Part shown: positions 27,150-36,308 of the stretch, in pieces
How positions within the stretch are numbered: position 1 is the first letter of the stretch
Layout: every line of letters begins with the position of its first letter
From: Paenibacillus sp. 1_12
GTDB taxonomy: Bacteria > Bacillota > Bacilli > Paenibacillales > NBRC-103111
Assembly: GCF_900114475.1 (NCBI RefSeq)
Contig: NZ_FOTE01000016.1
Coordinates: 1 to 64,000, forward strand
Length of the DNA: 64,000 bases
Direction: 5' to 3'
The notes under the pieces: model-generated
Told to the model about the DNA's origin: nothing
Database searches by the model: none
The model's input: only the letters and a program-made list of their open reading frames with translations
Position numbers and translations under genes: made by a program

Positions 27150-28028
27150 ATGAGGAAAAGCAAGGAAGATCTCCTTTTTCCGATATTTAATTATGTGTTG
27201 TTAACCTTGATTAGTCTGATTACGATCTTTCCGCTCTATTATGTATTTGTCGTTTCGTTCACAGATCCTTCTGAATATGTAAAGGGCGGGATGCAGTTTT
27301 TCCCTAGCAAATGGACGTTGGTCTCCTATAAATATTTGCTATCCACGCCAGCCTTTATGAATGCAACGTTGGTCAGCGGCTTTCTGGCAACCGTAGGAAC
27401 TGCATGCAGTCTCATTGTGACAGCGGCTCTAGCGTATACTCTTTCTCGTAAAAGAATGCTGGCGCGACGGCTCATTATGCTGCTTGTGTTATTCACGACA
27501 CTGTTCAATCCAGGACTGATCCCTCCATATTTGCTGGTAAGAGATTTGCATTTAATTAATAGCTTGTGGTCGTTGATTATTCCGGTATTGACCAGCGGCT
27601 GGTATATTCTGCTGATGAAGGGCTTCTTCGACAGCATCCCGGACAGTCTGGAGGAAGCTGCACTGATTGACGGCTGCAATGATATCGGCGTCTGGTTCAA
27701 AATTATTTTACCATTGTCGCTTCCGGCGATGGCGGCATTCGGTCTCTTTTATGCGGTCGGGTATTGGAATACGTTTTTCTCGGCGGTATTGTATATGAGT
27801 GATGCGTCCAAATGGCCGCTTCAGGTGTTACTGCAAAATATGTTAATTGATTCCTCAACAGCAGCGGGTGGTGCGGCAGCTCAGGAAATGATGAATGAGC
27901 AGACGATTCCTCCGGAAACATTGAAAATGGCAGCAGTTGTGATTGCAACGGTACCGATCCTGCTCGTTTATCCTCTTTTACAAAAGCATTTTGCCAAGGG
28001 TGTTATGGTTGGTTCAGTTAAGGGATAA
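27150..28028 (+). CDS. YtcP-type carbohydrate ABC permease
   Basis: 292 residues, six membrane segments, CUT1-type EAA loop (SLEEAALIDGCNDIGVWFKI). The start is the ATG at 27150, preceded by AGGGGGA; the frame is open 33 bp further upstream to a TTG/GTG without a ribosome site. It lies 48 bp after its partner permease. Confidence 0.92.
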   Translation: MRKSKEDLLFPIFNYVLLTLISLITIFPLYYVFVVSFTDPSEYVKGGMQFFPSKWTLVSYKYLLSTPAFMNATLVSGFLATVGTACSLIVTAALAYTLSRKRMLARRLIMLLVLFTTLFNPGLIPPYLLVRDLHLINSLWSLIIPVLTSGWYILLMKGFFDSIPDSLEEAALIDGCNDIGVWFKIILPLSLPAMAAFGLFYAVGYWNTFFSAVLYMSDASKWPLQVLLQNMLIDSSTAAGGAAAQEMMNEQTIPPETLKMAAVVIATVPILLVYPLLQKHFAKGVMVGSVKG

Positions 28029-28060
28029 GATAGCCAAAGAAATATGGGAGGGTTTATAGA

Positions 28061-29584
28061 GTGAAACAACAACAGCATGTTATAGTTAAAGGATCGACGC
28101 TGCTTCTAGCAGCAAGTATTGCCTTGACGGGCTGCGGTGTAGAGGGCGGCAAGACTGAGTCACAGGGAGCTGCCACACCAAGCAAGCCGACAGACGTGTC
28201 GATTATGACCAACTTCAGCACACCGGAACCACCTGGTGCAGATAATGTGATCGTACAGGAAATTGGCAAGCGCACGAATACGAAATTGAATATTCAATGG
28301 GTGTCTCCCAACAACTATACAGAGAAAACGAAGGTAACGTTGGCCTCCGGTGATATTCCAGATTTGATGTTTGTCGATCCGTTCGATCCGCTGGTGCTGC
28401 AAATGGCCAGAGACGGGGCATTCTGGGAAATTACGCCTGATATGATCAAAAGCTATCCGAACCTTGCAGCTTACCCCAAAGAGGTATGGACCAACTCGAA
28501 GCTGCAGGACGGCAAAAATTACGGTATTCCGGCCGTGCGTCCTTTAGGTGGTTGGTCGTATCCGAATATTCGTAAAGACTGGCTCGATAAGCTGGGACTC
28601 AAAGTGCCAGAAACCATTGATGAGCTGTTCCAGACCATGAAAGCTTTTACCTTTAACGATCCAGATGGCAATGGCAAACAGGATACGTACGGACTAGCGG
28701 GCAATGTTGGAACGTTCCTGTTTGAGCCGCTGTTCAACTCAACACAGGGCAAATGGAAGATGAAGGATGGCAAGCTGACCCACATTTATCTGGAAACAGA
28801 AACTCGCGATGCGATCGCTTTTCAGAAAAAGCTGTACGACGAGAAGGTCATTCCCGAGGATTTTGCTGTACTAAAAACGAGTCAGTTCGAGGATATGGCG
28901 AAAGCTAATAAAGCGGGTATTTGGACCGATACGGTAGAAGCTTCATGGCGTCCAACGGAAGAGCTAAGAAAGACGATTCCGAACGCGGACATGATGCCGA
29001 TTACGTACCTGATCAGCCCAAGCGGCAAAAAAATGGTGTACCAGTTCCGTGGCCTGAACGGGATTTATGTCATTCCGAAAAAAGTATCTGATGCGAAGCT
29101 GAAAACGATTTTGCAGCTGATGGATTACGGCTCCTCCGAGGAAGGTGCGAACCTGGCCTGGTACGGACTTAAAGATGTGCATTATATTGAAAAAGACGGC
29201 ATTAAGACAGCAACCGATCAGGCGAAAAAGGATATCGTTTCGCAAAGTGCACTCGGCAAAATCTTCAGCCGTGACGAGAAATATTTGTGGGCGTATCGTA
29301 CGGGCATGCCGAACGATATCTTTGAGCGCAACAAAAAAATTATCGACGAACGTGCCAAATACGCGATACCGGATATCGGCTATGGCTTGTACTCGGAAAC
29401 GGCGATCAAGCTGGGTGCGGAATTTGACAAGAAAACCGAGGATCTGAAGGTCAAGATCATTATGGGCAAAGAACCTCTTACCGCTTGGGATGATTGGGCG
29501 CAAAAGCTGTCCAAGGACGCAGATTTCCTGAAAATTATTAAAGAAACAAACGATTCCTATCAATCGAGAATGGCCAATAAATAG
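28061..29584 (+). CDS. LipO-type extracellular binding lipoprotein
   Basis: A 507-residue lipoprotein that begins with GTG after GGGAGG. Signal peptide with lipobox ALTGC (Cys25), followed by the large binding domain of this class (NVIVQEIGKRTNTKLNIQWV, SYPNLAAYPKEVWTNSK, NIRKDWLDKLGLKVPETIDE). A DPDGNGKQDTYG stretch is the calcium-binding-like loop often seen in these proteins. It delivers an oligosaccharide to the two preceding permeases. Confidence 0.92.
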   Translation: MKQQQHVIVKGSTLLLAASIALTGCGVEGGKTESQGAATPSKPTDVSIMTNFSTPEPPGADNVIVQEIGKRTNTKLNIQWVSPNNYTEKTKVTLASGDIPDLMFVDPFDPLVLQMARDGAFWEITPDMIKSYPNLAAYPKEVWTNSKLQDGKNYGIPAVRPLGGWSYPNIRKDWLDKLGLKVPETIDELFQTMKAFTFNDPDGNGKQDTYGLAGNVGTFLFEPLFNSTQGKWKMKDGKLTHIYLETETRDAIAFQKKLYDEKVIPEDFAVLKTSQFEDMAKANKAGIWTDTVEASWRPTEELRKTIPNADMMPITYLISPSGKKMVYQFRGLNGIYVIPKKVSDAKLKTILQLMDYGSSEEGANLAWYGLKDVHYIEKDGIKTATDQAKKDIVSQSALGKIFSRDEKYLWAYRTGMPNDIFERNKKIIDERAKYAIPDIGYGLYSETAIKLGAEFDKKTEDLKVKIIMGKEPLTAWDDWAQKLSKDADFLKIIKETNDSYQSRMANK

Positions 29585-29646
29585 GAAAAGCATCGTACCA
29601 TCCTCATTAAGCGTGCTGGATTATTTATTGTCATATGATATGACCA

Positions 29647-29674
29647 GGCTCATGGGAGGCATCTCTCATGGGCC
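29647..29674 (+). terminator. Stem-loop between binding protein and AraC regulator genes
   Basis: GGCTCATGGGAG and CTCTCATGGGCC pair over 12 positions (including G-U pairs) around GCAT. Without a T-tract it is more likely an attenuator or mRNA-stabilising hairpin than a strong terminator. Confidence 0.4.
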
Positions 29675-29702
29675 TTACCCCTACTAGAATACAGGTGAAT
29701 GG

Positions 29703-32009
29703 ATGATTCGAATCAAGTGGCACAAACGAACAGATACCCGAACCTACCGAGGTCACGTTTTCCAGCGGAGTCTGATCCTGATTTTACTGGTTACGATCAT
29801 TCCAACCATACTCATATCAGTCAGCAGCTACTATATAGGGGTTCGGTATATTGAACGTGAGGTTGAAAGAACCCACAGCCTGCAGCAGGAATACACCATC
29901 AAACAGGTTAATGATGCTTTGAGCCATCTTCAGGTCAGCATGAACCAGTGGGCGCTTAATCCGATTATGAGCGAGAAGTTGCGAGGGATCGATTTTAAGG
30001 ACAATTATGCGCTGACGATGGAATTCTATCAATCACTGACCGTTATGAACAATAGCAGTGCATTGATTGATCAGGTTTATGTATATCTGGAGAATCCGTC
30101 CAGACTCGTATCTGACAGCCAAGGCATTCGCAAGCTCAGTACGGAGGAAACGGAGCTGTACCGCAAATTGATGACGAGCAAGGAACGGCTCTTCTGGCGG
30201 AGCTTGGACGCCGCGGGAAAACCGGGTATGTTTGTTATACACAAGCTTCCGGTCATCGGTGAGCCGTTCGGCGCGATTCTTGTCCGTTTGAATGAAAAGC
30301 AGCTTATGAACATCGCAGGTTTTGATGAAAGCCTAGGCGGGACGATCTTTATCCGTAATCTGGAGGGCTACTTTTTATCCCGTGACCATTTTTCCCCCAG
30401 AATCAAAAGTTTGAATGAGGCGATTGAGCAGGAAATTCAAACGAGAACGGAGCTTTCTTCTTTTCGCTGGAGCTGGAACAACGAGCCTTTTTTTGTATCA
30501 ACCTCTACGATTCCATTAACCTCCTGGCAGTTGGTTTCGGCGGTCCCGTTATCTGAATTCGTAAAGCCCATTGTGATCGTGTCCAGGCTTATACTGGGAG
30601 TCGGGATAGTGGGGTTTATCCTGATTTTGTTTAGCTCGTGGTATGCTTCAGTTCGACTTTATCAGCCGATCCATCGCCTGGTCCGTACCTTCATCTCGCC
30701 TTCAGGTTTTGAGCCGCTGCTCGTTCCCAAAGATGAGATTACCTACATTGAGGATCAATGGCGGCATCTGAACAGCGAAAGCCATATGCTGCAATCGCGG
30801 CTGGAGGCGCATTACTCGACTTTGAAGATCGGCTTCTTGCTGCAGCTGGTACAGGGCCACTTGTTACTGCTAAACGAGGACGAGATCAGACAACGTCTGG
30901 AGCAGTATGGCTGGGAAACGGAAAATAAGCGGTTTGTCGTTGTTGTCGTGCAGCTGCTTGGATTTCAACAACTCAAAGGAGCATTTCGTGATGATGAGCA
31001 GCCTCTGGTTACTTTTGCGGCAGCGAACATCATTGAAGAGCTGACCCAGCATGACGATGTGTGTGTGATGAATCTGCACGATCTGTCCGTGGGCTTGTTC
31101 ATTATGTTTCCTGACCGTATCTCCTCTTCGGAAATATCGAACCGTTTGAATGAAATGGCTGCTGAAATCGGTCAAAGTCTGCATCGGATTCTGAAGATGG
31201 ACACGGTCGTAGGTTTAGGAAAAACAATGTCCTCCATCAGTCAGGTACCGAATGCGTGGGCAGAGGTGCAGCAAGCACTGCGGCACAGAAAGCTGCATGA
31301 ATCCAATCAAATTATAGATTTAAATGAACCAATGAATGAGGATAACAGCGCAGCCAAATACCCGTTTACGGTTGAAAATGATCTGATCCATTCACTGTTT
31401 ATCGGCCTTGGCGATGATAGCCGCAGGTTGCTGAATGTCTTTTTTCAGGAACTGAAAAAAAATTCGGAGCTGGAGCTCTTCCTGCAGCAGGGCAGTCTCA
31501 AGCTGCTCGGTTCGATTCAATCCTCGATTATGCAGTCGGGAATTATTCAGGCAGGCTCTTTGTATGATTGGGGCCAGCTGTTCGCTGAACTGTTGGCGCT
31601 GAAAGATATTGACGCGATGTGCACCTGGTTTGACGATAAAATCATTCAGCCGCTCATTACTGAGCTTGCGCATAACCAGAACCATAAAGCCCGACAACTG
31701 ATCGAAATTTCGATCGGCATGATACGTACCGAATACCATACGGATATTTCACTTGATCTGTGTGCGGATCGACTCGGGCTTGCTGCGTCCAGCTTGAGTA
31801 AAATGTTTTTCCAGGTAACCGGCTTGCACTTTGTCGATTATATTACCAAGGTCCGATTGGATCATGCCAAGCACTTCCTGATGCATTCCGATCTAAAAAT
31901 GCAGGAAATCGCCGTACAGATTGGCTACCAGCCCGCTTATTTCAATCGAATTTTCAAGAAAATGGAAGGGATGACTCCAAAGGACTTCCGCGAGCTTCAC
32001 AAAGTTTAA
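29703..32009 (+). CDS. Membrane-bound AraC-family regulator with extracellular sensor
   Basis: 768 residues. Two membrane segments (about 20-42 and 294-316) bracket an extracellular Cache-like domain; then a long cytoplasmic linker with a degenerate GGDEF-like fold, and a C-terminal AraC domain with two helix-turn-helix motifs (LDLCADRLGLAASSLSKMFF; MQEIAVQIGYQPAYFNRIFK). This one-component design is common beside LplB/YtcP/LipO transporters in Paenibacillus. It probably senses the sugar outside the cell and activates the upstream operon. No strong ribosome site is seen before the ATG. Confidence 0.88.
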   Translation: MIRIKWHKRTDTRTYRGHVFQRSLILILLVTIIPTILISVSSYYIGVRYIEREVERTHSLQQEYTIKQVNDALSHLQVSMNQWALNPIMSEKLRGIDFKDNYALTMEFYQSLTVMNNSSALIDQVYVYLENPSRLVSDSQGIRKLSTEETELYRKLMTSKERLFWRSLDAAGKPGMFVIHKLPVIGEPFGAILVRLNEKQLMNIAGFDESLGGTIFIRNLEGYFLSRDHFSPRIKSLNEAIEQEIQTRTELSSFRWSWNNEPFFVSTSTIPLTSWQLVSAVPLSEFVKPIVIVSRLILGVGIVGFILILFSSWYASVRLYQPIHRLVRTFISPSGFEPLLVPKDEITYIEDQWRHLNSESHMLQSRLEAHYSTLKIGFLLQLVQGHLLLLNEDEIRQRLEQYGWETENKRFVVVVVQLLGFQQLKGAFRDDEQPLVTFAAANIIEELTQHDDVCVMNLHDLSVGLFIMFPDRISSSEISNRLNEMAAEIGQSLHRILKMDTVVGLGKTMSSISQVPNAWAEVQQALRHRKLHESNQIIDLNEPMNEDNSAAKYPFTVENDLIHSLFIGLGDDSRRLLNVFFQELKKNSELELFLQQGSLKLLGSIQSSIMQSGIIQAGSLYDWGQLFAELLALKDIDAMCTWFDDKIIQPLITELAHNQNHKARQLIEISIGMIRTEYHTDISLDLCADRLGLAASSLSKMFFQVTGLHFVDYITKVRLDHAKHFLMHSDLKMQEIAVQIGYQPAYFNRIFKKMEGMTPKDFRELHKV

Positions 32010-32061
32010 AGATGAATGACATGTTAATACATCCTATGAGAATTGCAGTGAAGGGAGCTTT

Positions 32062-33237
32062 TTGACATTGAAGGTTATGGAGCAGCTTAGTCAGATACAG
32101 CATCACATAGAATCGATTGAGGTTTACCGTTATGACGTGGATGTGCAGCGTAATTTTAGTCATGGTTCGTGGAGTAACCGTATCCACGGTTTTATCCGTA
32201 TCACATCCGCAGGGCAATCCGGTTGGGGAGAAAATATTATTGCTGTGAATCAGGATCAGCTGGATTTGCAAGCTTGGCTGGAGTCGTTTCAACCCTTGAT
32301 CGGCATGCGCATCTCAGATGGCATTGCATGGCTGATGAGCCATTTGCAGCAGAATGGGTCCAAAGCGACCGAAATGCTGGAGACGGCTTTGGTCGATCTG
32401 GCCGGAAAGCTGCTGGGCCTGCCAGCCGTTGTCTTGTTGGGTCTGGAAAGGACAGAGGCTGTACCCGGATTGTATTGTATTCTGGAGAACGACACGGAAG
32501 TCGTGAAGGAGAAGGCGCTGTTGTCACTTGAGCAAGGCTATCGTACGCATCTCAAGGTGAAGCTGTTTGGGGATATCGAGTTGGATAAGGCGGTCATTCA
32601 AGCCGCTAGATCGGTCATTGGAGAGGAAGCCTTTCTTGTTGGCGATGTTAATGATGGATACCGCAAGAAGCAAAGCACTGACAGTCTGGATGGGCTTACG
32701 GCTGCGATGCTTCAGCTGTATGCGATTGGATTGAACGCATGTGAAGACCCGGCGAGCCTGACGACTGAACAGTGGATAGAGCTGCAAAATCGGGTCGGTG
32801 GGCTGCAGCTTCTTCCAGATGCGCCGCTGCGTCCAGCTGTCACAGCGATTCAAACGGCTGCTCCGGGTATGGGTGGCATCTACAATATCCATCCGGGCTG
32901 CGCAGGCTCATTGATTCATGCCGTTGATTTAGCAAGAACGATTCAGGGCTTCGGCGCCAAGCTGATGATCGGCGATGACAGCTTGGTCGGACCTGCTTGC
33001 ACGGTGTGGCAGCAGCTGGCGATTGGATTAGGTGCAGATTGGGTCGAGGCGTTGGAAAAGCCTGGTGAGTCCGAGGAATTCGAGTCCTGTGTTCTGACAC
33101 AGGCTACCTCGCGCAGTGGCGATGGCCGAGTGTGCGTAACAGAGCCTGCGGCGGGCTTCGGCTTGTATATCGATCAGGAGCGGCTGTTGGCAGTATGTAA
33201 GGATTACTATCGAATTACTCAAGAGCTAACGGTATAG
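32062..33237 (+). CDS. Enolase-superfamily enzyme (mandelate racemase / muconate cycloisomerase-like)
   Basis: 391 residues with an N-terminal capping domain and a (beta/alpha)7-barrel domain. The KxK motif of muconate-cycloisomerase-like members is present (THLKVKLFG), as are the first two metal ligands (VGDVNDGY and NACEDP). The third ligand would be in LLPDAPLR. Where many members have a second Lys there is NIHPGCAGS, so the acid/base chemistry is unusual. AAGGGAG precedes two candidate TTG starts (32062, 32068). It likely dehydrates or epimerises a sugar acid derived from the imported sugar; substrate unknown. Confidence 0.8.
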   Translation: MTLKVMEQLSQIQHHIESIEVYRYDVDVQRNFSHGSWSNRIHGFIRITSAGQSGWGENIIAVNQDQLDLQAWLESFQPLIGMRISDGIAWLMSHLQQNGSKATEMLETALVDLAGKLLGLPAVVLLGLERTEAVPGLYCILENDTEVVKEKALLSLEQGYRTHLKVKLFGDIELDKAVIQAARSVIGEEAFLVGDVNDGYRKKQSTDSLDGLTAAMLQLYAIGLNACEDPASLTTEQWIELQNRVGGLQLLPDAPLRPAVTAIQTAAPGMGGIYNIHPGCAGSLIHAVDLARTIQGFGAKLMIGDDSLVGPACTVWQQLAIGLGADWVEALEKPGESEEFESCVLTQATSRSGDGRVCVTEPAAGFGLYIDQERLLAVCKDYYRITQELTV

Positions 33238-33780
33238 CAGTAACCTACCAGCATGTAACGAAGCGAAGCGTGGTCACCTCCTTGAGGAAGACCCTCCATT
33301 TACTATTTTCAATATAACCCCATTTCAAGAGATCCAATGAACTTCATCACCATTGGATTCGTACGGCATATGCCTGTCAGAGTCGAATTTATCGTAAAAT
33401 ATGCATTCCTTAAAATAGAGATCATATATCGCTTACCCATATGAACAACCCGCTCCTTAGAACCGAGAGAAGCGGGTTGTTTTCGTCCGTCAAGAAAGAC
33501 GGGCGGATTGAGATCAACAACAACCGCTGTAGTTAATCCAAGTAGGAGAACGCAATCGCAGTTATAGGTTTGGCCGTATTCGAGCAAACCTTTAGATGAT
33601 CAATTAAATCGGTATTTGATTCTATCCAATTCAATTTTGATCCCAGTTTTTTAAAGGAAGATTGCTGTGAATCTTGGTAGCATTACAAGACTAGACAGCC
33701 TATCATACCCATCCCTCCATACCCATCAGTTATACCTTTATGACCAGCGGTGGAACACTCTTATAGCCTGTACAAATTTG
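33238..33780. other. Intergenic region
   Basis: Contains the terminator at 33445-33484. Open frames here (for example 33309-33587 on the minus strand) have no ribosome site or recognisable family, and I would not call them genes. Confidence 0.5.
33445..33484 (+). terminator. Rho-independent terminator after the second sugar locus
   Basis: ACAACCCGCT and AGCGGGTTGT form a perfect 10-bp stem with a 16-nt loop and a TTT tail, about 210 bp after the enolase-superfamily gene. Confidence 0.7.
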
Positions 33781-34029
33781 CTAAGTCCCCTTAAAATCAG
33801 TGTGAGCCTTGTACCAATTGCATCCTCCGCTAATCCATACATATTTATCCTGCATGTACGAATACACTTGTACTCGAAAAGAAACCGCATTATCAGATTC
33901 TTGTTCGGACTCGATATTAGAGGATTCAATAATCGTAGAGGGTAACTCATTAACCCAAGATGGATCTGTTGCTTGCAGATTTGATGCGATTGTTTGCTCC
34001 GTTAATACAGATGAAAATATTGTATTCAT
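33781..34029 (-). CDS. Hypothetical small protein
   Basis: 82 residues, no family recognised. It begins MNTIFSSVLTEQTIASN, has an acidic Ser/Glu-rich middle and an aromatic C-terminal half (VQVYSYMQDKYVWISGG, then CNWYKAHTDFKGT) with one cysteine. GAAAGGATT lies about 10 bp before the ATG. No signal peptide or membrane segment. The frame opposite is also open, so coding is probable rather than proven. It is isolated, on the strand opposite its neighbours. Confidence 0.45.
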   Translation of the reverse strand: MNTIFSSVLTEQTIASNLQATDPSWVNELPSTIIESSNIESEQESDNAVSFRVQVYSYMQDKYVWISGGCNWYKAHTDFKGT

Positions 34030-34384
34030 AGAACAATTAATCCTTTCAATCAGTTGAATTGAACGGGTATAACCATGGTTTAATGAGACTCTATCTAGAT
34101 TAATTAGTAAACAAACAGGCTGGACTGCATATCAGAAAACCGTAATAGATTTGGCTGTAAAAGTTGTTGGATGTTGTAACTTGCATTCCGAAATGTAGGT
34201 TATGCTGAAATCGAAATATTATGCTTCCTGAAGACGACAGTAAAGATTTCGTGTAGCAGCTCGTGGATACACCCATCAAGCCAAATAATGGGATGTTAAC
34301 TGATGTCATCAGTTGAAGTAATATAAGTGCTTTGATACACTGAGAGAACAGAACTGTTCATCCATACTATTAGAGATTGGTTAG
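34030..34384. other. Intergenic region upstream of tetR
   Basis: No gene seen. It holds the TetR-type dyad at 34346-34359, 25 bp before the tetR start. Confidence 0.5.
34346..34359. promoter_or_regulatory. TetR operator, copy 1
   Basis: GAACAGAACTGTTC, 6-bp inverted half sites around AA, upstream of the tetR gene. The identical 14-bp core recurs at the promoter of the aldo/keto reductase (35110-35123). Confidence 0.65.
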
Positions 34385-34966
34385 GTGTTTGAATTGTTGA
34401 CATCGTCGCGTAAAACTGCACGGCAGCGCATCCTTGAAGTGGCTTGCGATTTGTTTTATCACAAAGGTATACGTTCTGTAGGTGTAGATACAATTGTTGA
34501 GAAATCTGGAGTGGGCAAGGCGACTCTTTATCGCCATTTTCCAACCAAAGATGATTTGATTGCCGCTTATCTCGAGGAATGGGAAAAACATGATTGGACA
34601 CAATTTGATGAGAAAATTGCGAAGTATGAGGGATCCCCAAAAGAGCAATTGTTGGCTTTTATTGATACAATTACGAACACAATGAAGGATCCCGGTTATC
34701 GTGGTTGTGCTTTTTTAAACGCTCTTGCGGAATTTCCCGAAGAGAGTCATTGTGTCAAGCGATTGACTGTTGAATACAACTGTTCATTGCGATTACGCTT
34801 GAATCGATTGACCCAGCAGGCAGGTGCGCAAGATGAAAATTTGACGGATCAACTTATGCTTGTGATCACTGGAGCACTATCGTTAGCTCATGCACTGGGC
34901 TCTGCCGGTCCAGCATCCCAACTTAAAGCACTCGCAACACATTTGATCGATTTGCAAGTAGCTTGA
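34385..34966 (+). CDS. TetR-family transcriptional regulator
   Basis: About 193 residues: helix-turn-helix (CDLFYHKGIRSVGVDTIVEK, SGVGKATLYRHFPTKDDLIA) and a C-terminal ligand-binding domain (ALAEFPEESHCV is typical of the AcrR-like group). The start is uncertain: GTG at 34385, TTG at 34394 or 34397, none with a strong ribosome site. It is followed by a very strong terminator and then by an aldo/keto reductase gene carrying the same operator, its likely target. Confidence 0.85.
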   Translation: MFELLTSSRKTARQRILEVACDLFYHKGIRSVGVDTIVEKSGVGKATLYRHFPTKDDLIAAYLEEWEKHDWTQFDEKIAKYEGSPKEQLLAFIDTITNTMKDPGYRGCAFLNALAEFPEESHCVKRLTVEYNCSLRLRLNRLTQQAGAQDENLTDQLMLVITGALSLAHALGSAGPASQLKALATHLIDLQVA

Positions 34967-34992
34967 AGCCTTGATTGTGAGAGAAAAACGTA

Positions 34993-35049
34993 TACCCCCC
35001 TTAGAATAAGCATTGGATTTAATGTTTATTCTAAGGGGGGTATTTTTTT
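34993..35049 (+). terminator. Strong Rho-independent terminator after tetR
   Basis: TACCCCCCTTAGAATAA pairs perfectly with TTATTCTAAGGGGGGTA, followed by seven T. Confidence 0.92.
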
Positions 35050-35071
35050 AAAGGATAAATTCTTGTGTCTC

Positions 35072-35126
35072 TTGACACAGAACAAAACAGTATTGTATTT
35101 TAAAATACAGAACAGAACTGTTCTGT
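35072..35126 (+). promoter_or_regulatory. Promoter with overlapping TetR operator for the aldo/keto reductase
   Basis: -35 TTGACA (35072-35077), 18-bp spacer, -10 TATTTT (35096-35101). Immediately downstream lies ACAGAACAG-AA-CTGTTCTGT (35107-35126), an extended version of the dyad before tetR, placed to block transcription. Confidence 0.7.
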
Positions 35127-35181
35127 TCTGTTTTAAAGATGTTTCAGCTCCAATGTTCAAAAAACGGTTAAAGGGAGAATT

Positions 35182-35995
35182 ATGTCAGAAAATATTTCTG
35201 CGGCGCAGGCGGGCACCATTTCACTAGGTGATTTGACTGTCAACCGAATTGGCTTGGGCACAAACCGCATCACCAACACACCAGATGCACACAATTTGCT
35301 TAAACGAGCTCTAGAACTGGGCATCAATTTTATTGACACAGCACATATCTACGGTGAGGGAGAGAGCGAGGAAGGCATTGGTAACGCAATTGCACCATAC
35401 GGCAACGGCCTATTTGTGGCCACAAAAGGTGGTGCGAATGAGGCTGCCCCCCAACAATTACGACGCGAGTTGGAAGAAAGTTTGAAGAGACTCAAAACAG
35501 ACCGAATTGACCTTTATCAACTCCACCGTGTAGATGCTAATATTCCACTGGAAGTGACGATGCAGGCGATTAAAAGCTTTCAAGATGAAGGGCTTATTAG
35601 GCACATCGGCTTGTCTGAGGTAACGGTTGAGCAGCTTCAACAGGCTATGCAAGTAGCATCGATAGTGAGCGTCCAGAACGAATACAATTGTGGTCAATCG
35701 CAAACATGAAGCACTTGTGGACTTTTGTACCGAACAACAGATTGTCTTCATTCCTTGGTTTCCGTTGGGTGGCTTGTTTGGCGACACTGCCAAGGTAGAA
35801 CAACGGGTGGCAAATATCGCCCACAAATTGGATGTCCCAATCCGGCAGGTGGCATTAAAATGGCTGCACCAACGCTCCCCTATAATTCTACCAATTCCCG
35901 GGACACTTTCTCCTGCTCACTTGGAAGACAATCTACGTGCAGCCACTCTCGAACTAAGCGAGGAAGATTATTCAGCTCTAACAAACCAGTTTTAG
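35182..35995 (+). pseudogene. Aldo/keto reductase, frameshifted
   Basis: Two frames together give a complete reductase of about 270 residues: GLGTNRITNT at the N-terminus, catalytic FIDTAHIYG (Asp, Tyr), ATKGG (Lys) and QLHRVDA (His) in the first part; ALKWLHQRSPIILPIPGTLS in the second. The break is at 35688-35689, where TACAATTGTGGTC needs one T fewer to read YNVVNRKHEALVDF. A single extra base in an otherwise intact gene may be a recent mutation or a sequence error. A weak GGGAG precedes the ATG. Predicted target of the upstream TetR protein. Confidence 0.85.
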
Positions 35996-35999
35996 TACG

Positions 36000-36308
36000 G
36001 CTGACATGTTCGTATACATAGCAGAATATGGTGGACGGAGGAGATTCCGACCAAAAAATGTTTATTTCGCAAATGAATCTGTTAATTATCGTCTAATGCA
36101 ATTAATCGATCCTCAAGCTGATCATTATGGAGTTAAGTGGTAGTTTAGCAACTTAATAGCACCATAGTTTATAGAACTTCTTCTCCCAGCCCTAGTAGAA
36201 GAGACCGATTTTATCCATTTTCATCCTCAGTGGTGCAATGCTCGTCTTGTGCCACTGAGGATGACTAACGGGCAGATTTCGATTGCCATTAAAGAATTGT
36301 ACATTGCG
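36000..36308. other. Intergenic region with a dispersed repeat
   Basis: No gene seen. It carries the hairpin-bounded repeat at 36159-36237, an inverted repeat at 36222-36263, and a CTAACGGGCAG copy at 36265-36275. Confidence 0.5.
36159..36275. repeat. Composite intergenic repeat (GCACCATAG...GTGGTGCA plus CTAACGGGCAG)
   Basis: GCACCATAGTT at 36159, CCATTTTCATC and GTGGTGCA ending at 36237, an inverted repeat with 16-bp arms (CATCCTCAGTGG.. at 36222 and ..CCACTGAGGATG to 36263), and CTAACGGGCAG at 36265-36275. The same elements occur in the same order at 52892-52970, where the middle section is about 38 bp shorter. Confidence 0.6.

Noticed and set aside
28964-29593. Minus-strand frame of 209 codons inside the LipO-type lipoprotein gene
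   Set aside because: Antisense to a clear lipoprotein; composition fits a shadow frame.
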